From Lachnospiraceae bacterium UBA3814 (GTDB lineage Bacteria; Bacillota; Clostridia; Lachnospirales; Lachnospiraceae), in assembly GCA_002368575.1 (NCBI GenBank), contig DFEA01000106.1, positions 1-6,674 of the forward strand: 6,674 bases of DNA, written 5' to 3'. Below the pieces are notes generated by a model. The model had not been told where the DNA came from. It saw nothing but the letters and a program-made list of their open reading frames with translations, and ran no database searches. Of the stretch, positions 1 through 5,675 are shown one piece after another. Positions within the stretch are counted from its first letter, which is position 1; each line of letters begins with the position of its first letter. The position numbers and the translations under genes are program-made.

Positions 1-1502
1 TCTCCGCAGATGCTGACCTTTTTCCCGAGCCTGTGCGCGTTTTCCACCGTCATCCTTATAAGCCTCAGGATCGCGGGATGATCCGAATCGTAATACTTGT
101 CGATCCGTGCGTTCTGCCTGTCAACCGCAAGGGTATACTGCGTAAGGTCGTTGGTGCCTATGCTTAAAAAGTCCACCTGCTCCGCCAGGATATCGGAAAT
201 GATCGCAGCCGCCGGGGTCTCTATCATTATTCCCTGTCTGACCTTACCGAAGGGAAGCTTATCCGCGGCCAGCTCCTCCTTTACCTCTTCATTTATCTTC
301 AGAATGCTCATTACCTCGTCCAGCGAGATAATGAGAGGATACATGACCGAGATATTCCCGTAGGCGCTTGCTCTGTAAATGGCCCGTAGCTGGGTAATGA
401 GCATGTCCTTTCTGTCAAGGCTTAAGCGGATGCCCCTGTAGCCCATGGCAGGATTGCTTTCCCGCGGCATGTGCATGTACTGTGGGATCTTGTCGCCCCC
501 CATATCACAGGTCCTTATCACAACCTCTTTATTATTCATTTTCAGCGCGACCGACTTATAGGCCTCAAACTGTTCATCCTCGGTGGGATAATTCCCCGAT
601 TTGAGATAGAGGAATTCGCTGCGCAGAAGCCCTATGCCCGCGGCATTGCTCTCAACAGCGGCATCCACATCACTCAGATCGCTGATGTTTGCGCAGAGAA
701 GTACCCTGCGCCCTCCCTTGGTGATATCCTGCCTTGATTTAAAGGCGGAATACTGCCTTTTGATGCTTTCCGCCCTGCTCCTCTTTTCATTATAGAGCCT
801 GCGGGTCTCCTCATCGGGATCAATGAAGATCTGGCCGGTATAGCCGTCAATGATCGCAAACCGTCCGTTCCAGCCCTTCTTTACCGTCACCCCGATTATG
901 GCAGGTATATTCATCGTCTTTGCAAGTATCGAGGTATGGGAGATGGTAGAGCCCTGCTTCGTTACGATGGCAAGGATCTTGCTCTTATCCATTTTTATGG
1001 TCTCACTGGGCGTAAGCTCGTCAGCCACGGCGATCACGGGCTCCTTTATGGAATCCGCCCTTGTACCGGTATCACCGTTCAGGATATCGATGATCTTGCC
1101 CGAGATATCCCTTATATCCGAGGTGCGCACCCTTAAGTATTCGTCTCCCAGGCTTAAAAAGCGTTCACAGAGCTCATCCGTTGCGTAATTTACGGCATAC
1201 TCCGCGTTGACCCGTTTATCCCTTATCAGCGACTTGACGCTCTCCCTGTATTCTCTGTCCTGAACGATCAGCTTGTATATATCAAGGATCTTTGCCCTGC
1301 TCTCTCCGAATTCGGTCAGAGCCTTCTCATAAAGCACGTCAAGCTGCTCTATGATCTGCTCGCAGGCCTTCTCATAGCGCTCCGTTTCCTTTTCCACATT
1401 GCTGATCCTTACACAGACGATATTCCTCTTATCCTTGGGAAAGAAGAATATTTCACCCTCCGCTATTCCCCCAAATACCGGAATTCCCTGAAATACTTCC
1501 AT
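1..1502 (-). CDS. ptsI: PTS enzyme I (phosphoenolpyruvate-protein phosphotransferase), partial at the C-terminus
   Basis: Enzyme I takes phosphate from PEP onto a His and passes it to HPr, the first cytoplasmic step of PTS sugar uptake. I translated 500 codons from the ATG at 1502 with no stop. The N-terminal HPr-binding and phospho-His domain is residues 1 to about 230, with the active-site His at residue 189 in the segment STISHTSILAK, the same number as in E. coli. The PEP-binding barrel follows: GIGLLRSEF (Arg294), IRTCDMGGDK (Arg330), NPAMGYRGIR, GIMIETPAAA and FLSIGTNDLTQYTLAVDR. The frame leaves the window just after SICG, whose Cys499 matches the catalytic Cys502 of E. coli. Family length is about 540-575 residues, so some 40-75 are missing. 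The start is set by GGAGGA 6 nt upstream. No ptsH is upstream; the neighbour is a tRNA-synthetase-like gene in the same direction, 134 nt away. The His motif departs slightly from the textbook signature (Ser, Ile and Lys at three positions). Confidence 0.96.
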   Translation of the reverse strand, partial: MEVFQGIPVFGGIAEGEIFFFPKDKRNIVCVRISNVEKETERYEKACEQIIEQLDVLYEKALTEFGESRAKILDIYKLIVQDREYRESVKSLIRDKRVNAEYAVNYATDELCERFLSLGDEYLRVRTSDIRDISGKIIDILNGDTGTRADSIKEPVIAVADELTPSETIKMDKSKILAIVTKQGSTISHTSILAKTMNIPAIIGVTVKKGWNGRFAIIDGYTGQIFIDPDEETRRLYNEKRSRAESIKRQYSAFKSRQDITKGGRRVLLCANISDLSDVDAAVESNAAGIGLLRSEFLYLKSGNYPTEDEQFEAYKSVALKMNNKEVVIRTCDMGGDKIPQYMHMPRESNPAMGYRGIRLSLDRKDMLITQLRAIYRASAYGNISVMYPLIISLDEVMSILKINEEVKEELAADKLPFGKVRQGIMIETPAAAIISDILAEQVDFLSIGTNDLTQYTLAVDRQNARIDKYYDSDHPAILRLIRMTVENAHRLGKKVSICG

Positions 1503-1508
1503 TTTTTG

Positions 1509-1514
1509 TCCTCC
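1509..1514 (-). promoter_or_regulatory. Ribosome binding site of ptsI
   Basis: On the minus strand the sequence reads GGAGGA, followed by 6 nt and then the ATG at 1502. It is a near-perfect anti-16S match and fixes the ptsI start. It lies one nucleotide downstream of the base of the hairpin at 1516-1558, so that fold could affect ribosome access or protect the 5' end of the transcript. Confidence 0.85.
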
Positions 1515-1515
1515 A

Positions 1516-1558
1516 GGGTCAGGCATGAGCCGAGTTTACTAAAGCTCGTATCTGACCC
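1516..1558 (-). repeat. Imperfect inverted repeat / hairpin in the ptsI leader
   Basis: On the minus strand, GGGTCAG at the left pairs perfectly with CTGACCC at the right. The helix then continues through A-C mismatch, T-G wobble, A-T, C-A mismatch and a perfect GAGC/GCTC tract, giving about 15 positions with two mismatches around the loop TTTAGTAAACTCG. An alternative inner fold pairs CGAG with CTCG around the TTTAGTAAA segment. The structure ends one nucleotide before the ptsI ribosome binding site. It has no following T-run, so it is not a standard terminator. A leader regulatory or RNA-stabilising element is possible, but no riboswitch or PTS antiterminator-site (RAT) family is recognised. 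Confidence 0.6.
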
Positions 1559-1562
1559 GCCA

Positions 1563-1594
1563 ATCAGGTTTGAAAGTTTACTTTCAAACCTGAT
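1563..1594. repeat. Perfect 15-bp inverted repeat (palindromic hairpin)
   Basis: The arms ATCAGGTTTGAAAGT (1563-1577) and ACTTTCAAACCTGAT (1580-1594) are exact reverse complements separated by only TT. As RNA this gives a 14-bp stem with a 4-nt loop on either strand. It lies 42 nt past the stop codon of the synthetase-like gene and 60 nt before the ptsI start. Neither strand has a T-run after it, so a simple intrinsic terminator is not supported. It may be a transcript-end stabiliser, a dyad operator, or one copy of a dispersed palindromic repeat. Its centre carries the same AGTTTACT octamer as the hairpin at 1516-1558. Confidence 0.7.
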
Positions 1595-1636
1595 CCTCGT
1601 CTACAACATATATCAGCTTAAGTTAATGACATTGCT

Positions 1637-3616
1637 TCACTCCTCCGCCTGCTCAAGCTGCCATAAGGGTTTCTTGAAGAAATCGACCCTCGGCTCCAGG
1701 AACTTAAGCTCATGCTTTGAAAGATCCGGGATGTAAGCGTCAAGCGGCTCAAGTATCTTATCCCAGGAGAAAAGCTCCTCCCCGATGTTCATATAATCCG
1801 CAAACATCTCGCAGCCCTCCGGAGCAAGCGGATGAAGGAGGATGGCCATGACCTTGCAGGAATAGAAGGTATCGATGAGCAGGCTCCTCCAAAGCTCCTT
1901 ATCATTGTTCTTATCGGCCTCTCTGCTGGTCGCGGCCCATATCTTGTTGGTCTCCCTTATATACTCGTCCAGAAGATAGGATATCCTGTGAAACTCCTGA
2001 TTATACATAAAGCGCTCGTACTCAAGAGCCTTCTCCTCGGCAAAGCTCTTCACCCTCTCAGACACCTCTCCCCCGGGAAGCCTTCCGTCAAATTCCTTCT
2101 GGACCGTATAGAAGCAGGATCTTATCAGACGGTTATAGACATTGGTAAGAAGGTTCCCCTCCTTGACCACCATATCCGCGCCCCTCCTTTCAGCCTCCGG
2201 CATATATACCTGCGGCTTGAAGCCGGTGCTCTTGTTGTTGAGTCCCAGGCTTATGAAGTGCATCCTGAGCTGATCCGCCGAATAATGCTGAAGCAGCTCC
2301 TCAGCCATGGGAGGCTTTATCTCTGAGGAAGAGCTTGCCTTCGTGTCCATAAACAGTATGTGCCTGTTTGCTATGACATTTGTCTGATGCAGATTTCCAA
2401 GTGCGTTGAACATTCCGGTCTGCGCTATGGCGTAGAAATAGATATTGTCCTCCCCGATAAACTGGTACACCTGCGCCTCATCATCGTTCCACCACTTCTT
2501 CCACTCATCGTCCGGGCAGCCCTTTTGCTTAAGGTATGTTCTCGTAAAGGAAATGGGAGCCCAGAGGGATTCCGGCCAGACCCAGAAGGTCAGGTCCTTC
2601 GTGTCCTCCTTTTCGGGAACGGGTACGCCCCATTCAACGTTTCCCGTAAGCCTGAAGGGAACCAGGGTCTTTCCGGCGGTATAGTGTACGCCCTCCTCCT
2701 CAAGCACCCTCCTTGCCGTGTCCCTGTCCTCAAGGGATTTAAAGGTGCACATTATGGATTTTCTCTTTTCCTCATCGGTAAGCTCGTGCTCCGGAAGCCT
2801 CTTAAGGATAGCCTCCTGGTCCTTTCCCTCTAAAAACCTCTTGGGGATATGTATGAGCGGCCTGTTTAAAAAGTCGTCGATGACGGTAAGGGCAAACTTC
2901 CTGGTGTTGGTATTTTTTCTCAGGTCGTCAATGTACTCCTTTAAAAAGTCGATATCGTCCTCCAGCCTGTAATACCAGTTGGTAACATTCCTGAAGGAGG
3001 GCTTTTTCCCTGAAAGGACGCTTATGGGATCGATAAGCTCGCTCGGCATGAACTGATGCCCCAGGGAGCACTCGTCCGCGTAGGCCTTTTCGGACTGACA
3101 GCCCTCTATGGGGCATCTGCCCTCGACCTGTCTTCCGTTTAAAAATACTCCAAGCTCATCATCATAAAACTGAGGGGTCGAAAGCTTTTCAAGGTACCCC
3201 TTCTCATAGAGCGTATTAAAGATCTCCTCCGATACCTGCCTGTGCATGGAGGCAGCCTCGTCAAGCCCCGAGGCTCCGAAGAAATCCAGGCTTATCTTAT
3301 AGTCCTTTAGGGTCTTTTTCTGTTTTTCGTGATTGCCCCTTACATAATCCTCTATGGATTTATCGTAGCCGCTCTCCTTAAGCTTTCTGTAGCTTTCAAG
3401 CGCCGGCGAGCCGTAGCAGTCGGTGCCAGAAACAAAGATCACGTTTTCCTTTCCTATACGGTCCCTTAAGAACCTTGCGAAAACATCGGCATGCACATAC
3501 ATCCCGCCCACATGTCCGAAATGCAGCTCCTTATTGCCGTAGGGCATTCCTCCGGTGACCACCGCCCTCTTCGGAAATACCGGTCTCTCATCAGGTCTTA
3601 TCCTTTTGTTAAACAT
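1637..3616 (-). CDS. Divergent methionyl-tRNA synthetase-like class I tRNA ligase
   Basis: This 659-residue protein has the overall layout of a bacterial methionyl-tRNA synthetase. The nucleotide-binding start is MPYGNKELHFGH (HIGH-type motif, His32-His35), followed by ADVFARFLR and SGTDCYGSP. A zinc-knuckle region follows (Cys168, Cys173, Cys183, with His187 where a Cys is usual), then PSELIDP. WGVPVP and FWVWPES (Trp347) belong to the methionine site, and VYQFIGEDNIYFY matches the usual FIGKD..YFH segment. The C-terminal helical domain keeps the anticodon-stacking Trp in NKIW (Trp560). Odd points: the KMSKS loop reads KASSS (426-430), the pocket His is Tyr395, and residues about 262-320 have no counterpart in standard MetRS. 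Activity as a true MetRS is therefore uncertain. It is more likely a paralogue, or an enzyme of altered specificity, than the housekeeping copy. The start is supported by AGGGAG 6 nt upstream. The MFS gene ends 29 nt before it, suggesting one transcript. Confidence 0.88.
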   Translation of the reverse strand: MFNKRIRPDERPVFPKRAVVTGGMPYGNKELHFGHVGGMYVHADVFARFLRDRIGKENVIFVSGTDCYGSPALESYRKLKESGYDKSIEDYVRGNHEKQKKTLKDYKISLDFFGASGLDEAASMHRQVSEEIFNTLYEKGYLEKLSTPQFYDDELGVFLNGRQVEGRCPIEGCQSEKAYADECSLGHQFMPSELIDPISVLSGKKPSFRNVTNWYYRLEDDIDFLKEYIDDLRKNTNTRKFALTVIDDFLNRPLIHIPKRFLEGKDQEAILKRLPEHELTDEEKRKSIMCTFKSLEDRDTARRVLEEEGVHYTAGKTLVPFRLTGNVEWGVPVPEKEDTKDLTFWVWPESLWAPISFTRTYLKQKGCPDDEWKKWWNDDEAQVYQFIGEDNIYFYAIAQTGMFNALGNLHQTNVIANRHILFMDTKASSSSEIKPPMAEELLQHYSADQLRMHFISLGLNNKSTGFKPQVYMPEAERRGADMVVKEGNLLTNVYNRLIRSCFYTVQKEFDGRLPGGEVSERVKSFAEEKALEYERFMYNQEFHRISYLLDEYIRETNKIWAATSREADKNNDKELWRSLLIDTFYSCKVMAILLHPLAPEGCEMFADYMNIGEELFSWDKILEPLDAYIPDLSKHELKFLEPRVDFFKKPLWQLEQAEE

Positions 3617-3645
3617 TTTTCTCTCCCTTTTTCATAATTATCCTT

Positions 3646-4878
3646 TTATTTTTCCGCTGCCGCCTTTTTCGCGCTTCCCGGACGAGTAACATTCACGGGT
3701 CCCAGAAGCCATATCCCGATGATTATCCCGATGGGGAAGATCACCGCAAGCCCCGTCCCTATCCTCAGGTCATCGCCAAAGGCCGAGGATATGAGCCCCA
3801 CATAGGTGGGCCCTCCGCCGCAGCCCACATCACCCGCAAGCGCCAGAAGAGCAAAGAGTATCGTTCCTCCCTTTTTAACCGAGGCCGCGGCAAGGCTGAA
3901 GGTCCCGGGCCATAATATCCCTACCGAAAAGCCGCAGAGGATACAGCCTGTGATCCCGATGACCGGGCTTTTGGAAGCAAATATGAGTATGTAGGAAAGC
4001 AGGCAGAGCACAGAGCTTCCCACCATAAATTTCCTCAGCTCTATCCTTTCCCCGTATTTTCCGTAAAAAAGCCTGGAAAGGCCCATGGCAAGAGCAAACA
4101 TCATGGGACCCGCGATGTCCGCCGCAGTCTTTGTTATATCAAGCCCCCTCTCGACAAAGGTGGAGGCCCACTGACTTACAGCCTGTTCGCTTGCCCCGGA
4201 GCAGATCATCATCATGAACAATATCCAGAAGGAGGACCTTCCCGCAAGCTCCTTAAAGCTTAAGCCCCTTTCATCCCCGGAGACCAGGGCCCTTATGGGG
4301 ACCTGCGAAAAAACAAAGGTGTTCGCAAGAGGTATGACCGCCCAGATGATTGCCATGACCGTCCAGCTTTGTATCCCGAAGAGCCTGAAAAAAACGGTGG
4401 TTATTATCACTACCCCCATATGTCCCCAGCAGTAAAAGGAATGCAGAAGACTCATGGCCTTTTCCTTATTCTCTGTAGGACAGGCCTCCACTATGGGGCT
4501 TACCAGCACCTCAAGAAGCCCGCCTCCTATGGCATTTAATATGACCGCAAGCACTATCCCGGCATAAGGGTCACTTAGCCTTTGTGGAAGGAGACCCAGT
4601 GTCACAAAGCCCGCCGCGGATACGATATGCGCAATAAGCATCGAAGCCCTGTAGCCTATCCTGTCCACGAAAAAGGCCGAAAGGAAATCCACCAGGAGCT
4701 GGATGCCGAAATTGAAGGTGATAAGGAAGGTGACCTTAGCCAGGCTTATCCCGTAGGTATCCCTTATTACCACAAAGCACAGCGGAAGAAAATTATTTAC
4801 TATGGCCTGAACTATATAGCCGAGATAGCAGCCGTATAAGGTCGCGTTATAATTGTTCCTGAGTTCATATGCTTTCAT
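3646..4878 (-). CDS. Major facilitator superfamily transporter, probably FHS/sugar-permease-like
   Basis: This is a 410-residue, very hydrophobic protein of the size expected for a 12-helix MFS carrier in the cytoplasmic membrane. Hydrophobic segments run from about residue 13 to 392, with a hydrophilic central loop near 195-212 (RALVSGDERGLSFKEL) dividing two six-helix halves. A motif-A-like turn, DRIGYR (72-77), follows helix 2. Helix 4-5 features GGGLLEVLVSPIVEA and LHSFYCWG, and the second half has SEQAVSQWASTFVERG; these resemble fucose-permease-like (FHS) carriers in Firmicutes. The substrate cannot be read from sequence. The start has GGAG 7 nt upstream, and the protein ends in a basic, Ala/Lys-rich tail. 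It is the first gene of the probable pair with the synthetase-like gene. I see no convincing -35/-10 pair for it in the 125-nt region upstream. Confidence 0.85.
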   Translation of the reverse strand: MKAYELRNNYNATLYGCYLGYIVQAIVNNFLPLCFVVIRDTYGISLAKVTFLITFNFGIQLLVDFLSAFFVDRIGYRASMLIAHIVSAAGFVTLGLLPQRLSDPYAGIVLAVILNAIGGGLLEVLVSPIVEACPTENKEKAMSLLHSFYCWGHMGVVIITTVFFRLFGIQSWTVMAIIWAVIPLANTFVFSQVPIRALVSGDERGLSFKELAGRSSFWILFMMMICSGASEQAVSQWASTFVERGLDITKTAADIAGPMMFALAMGLSRLFYGKYGERIELRKFMVGSSVLCLLSYILIFASKSPVIGITGCILCGFSVGILWPGTFSLAAASVKKGGTILFALLALAGDVGCGGGPTYVGLISSAFGDDLRIGTGLAVIFPIGIIIGIWLLGPVNVTRPGSAKKAAAEK

Positions 4879-4910
4879 CTTTGTACTCCGGCATGAAACC
4901 GGGCTGGCCG

Positions 4911-4939
4911 TTAACTTTTCCCCCGAAATATGTTATGAT
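4911..4939 (+). promoter_or_regulatory. Predicted extended -10 promoter for the flavin reductase/rubredoxin gene
   Basis: TTAACT (4911-4916) matches four of six bases of the -35 consensus. A 17-nt spacer leads to TATGAT (4934-4939), one mismatch from TATAAT, and the -10 box is directly preceded by TGT, forming an extended -10 (TGnTATGAT). Transcription would start near 4946, leaving a leader of about 58 nt before the ATG at 5004. The assignment is by eye and assumes housekeeping sigma factor recognition. Confidence 0.65.
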
Positions 4940-4990
4940 GTCGGTAAAGACACTAAAGAAACCCAATATACCCGTTTTCACAATTCAAAC

Positions 4991-4996
4991 AGGAGG
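4991..4996 (+). promoter_or_regulatory. Ribosome binding site that decides the start at 5004
   Basis: A full AGGAGG stands 7 nt before the ATG at 5004. The reading frame is open further upstream to an ATG at 4869, but that start lacks a comparable site, lies upstream of the promoter and would overlap the divergent transporter gene. This site therefore selects 5004. Confidence 0.9.
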
Positions 4997-5003
4997 AGCT
5001 TCT

Positions 5004-5624
5004 ATGAATTCAAAGACTATGTTCAGGCTGTCCTATGGCCTGTTCGTCCTTACAGCCAATAACGGAAAGGATAACGGCTGTATAACCAATACCGCCATTC
5101 AGGTCACAAGCGAGCCCAACCGCATCTCCTTTGCGGTCAACAAGGCCAATTATACCAATGAAATGCTCACGGCTTCCGATGACTTTACCGTTTCCATCAT
5201 AAGTGAGGAGGCGGATTTTGAGCTTTTTAAGCATTTCGGCTTCCAGTCCGGAAGGACTGTGGATAAGTTTTCCGGCTTTTCCGACTTAAAGAGGGTCGAA
5301 AACGGCACTCTTGCGATAACCAGGGGGACCAACGGCTATATCAGCGGAAGGATAATAAACAGGATCGACCTCGGGACCCATACTCTGTTTATTGCCGACG
5401 TTACGGACATGGAGCTTTTAAGCGATGCTCCCTCCGCAACCTATACCTACTATCAGGAGCATATCAAGCCAAAGCCGAAGGAAGCCTCCGATGCCGAAAA
5501 GGGCAAGGTGGTATGGCGCTGCAAGGTATGCGGCTACGAATACGAGGGAGAGGAGCTTCCCGAGGATTTCATATGTCCCGTATGCAAGCATCCCGCCTCT
5601 GATTTTGAAAAGGTCGTTAAATAA
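5004..5624 (+). CDS. Flavin reductase-rubredoxin fusion (high-molecular-weight rubredoxin type)
   Basis: The 206-residue cytoplasmic protein has two parts. Residues 1 to about 150 form an FMN-binding flavin reductase-like domain: it opens MFRLSYGLFVLTA and contains GCITNTAIQVTSEPNRISFAVNK and a central DFTVSIISEEADFELFKHFGF segment. A Lys/Pro/Ala-rich linker (about 151-168) leads to a rubredoxin-like domain with Cys173-Cys176 (CKVCGYEYEG) and Cys191-Cys194 (CPVC) binding one iron. The family resembles Hrb of acetogens, which passes electrons from NADH to a diiron flavoprotein (FprA) that reduces oxygen or nitric oxide. That role is inferred, and no such partner lies in the window. Only 14 residues separate the two Cys pairs, as in rubrerythrin-type domains and shorter than in free rubredoxin. 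It is transcribed alone, divergent from the transporter and convergent with the arabinofuranosidase gene. Confidence 0.9.
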   Translation: MNSKTMFRLSYGLFVLTANNGKDNGCITNTAIQVTSEPNRISFAVNKANYTNEMLTASDDFTVSIISEEADFELFKHFGFQSGRTVDKFSGFSDLKRVENGTLAITRGTNGYISGRIINRIDLGTHTLFIADVTDMELLSDAPSATYTYYQEHIKPKPKEASDAEKGKVVWRCKVCGYEYEGEELPEDFICPVCKHPASDFEKVVK

Positions 5625-5634
5625 ACGAATCCGC

Positions 5635-5658
5635 CCGCCGCGGGCCTGCCTGCGGCGG
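5635..5658. terminator. GC-rich hairpin in the convergent gap, possible bidirectional terminator
   Basis: CCGCCGC (5635-5641) pairs with GCGGCGG (5652-5658) around a 10-nt loop. An alternative shorter fold pairs GCCCG with CGGGC at 5633-5645. It sits between two converging stop codons. On the minus strand the stem is followed a few bases on by TTCGTTTATTT, a loose T-rich tail that fits termination of the arabinofuranosidase transcript. On the plus strand no T-run follows, so termination of the rubredoxin gene here is less certain. Confidence 0.45.
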
Positions 5659-5675
5659 TGCAGCTTAAGCCTGTG

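Noticed and set aside
97..1188. Plus-strand open frames within 1-1502
   Set aside because: The minus strand encodes enzyme I continuously across this stretch with all family motifs, so these are antisense shadows.
1563..1594. Perfect palindrome read as the intrinsic terminator of the synthetase-like gene
   Set aside because: The stem is not GC-rich and no T-run follows on either strand; a terminator function cannot be supported from sequence alone.
1595..1636. Possible ptsI promoter in the AT-rich stretch after the synthetase stop codon
   Set aside because: TTAACT is present on the minus strand, but no acceptable -10 box lies 16-18 nt downstream.
1832..2972. Several plus-strand open frames opposite the synthetase-like gene
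   Set aside because: They lie antisense to a long gene with clear domain motifs, have no recognisable domains, and are shadows of its codon bias.
4869..5003. Longer version of the flavin reductase/rubredoxin protein starting at the ATG at 4869
   Set aside because: The extension overlaps the divergent transporter gene, covers the predicted promoter, has no ribosome binding site of its own and does not resemble the family; AGGAGG marks 5004 as the start.
4879..5003. Leftward promoter for the transporter gene
   Set aside because: TTGAAT and TATATT occur on the minus strand but only 12 nt apart, and the other candidate pair (TTTAGT/TAACAT) is weak; neither is convincing.
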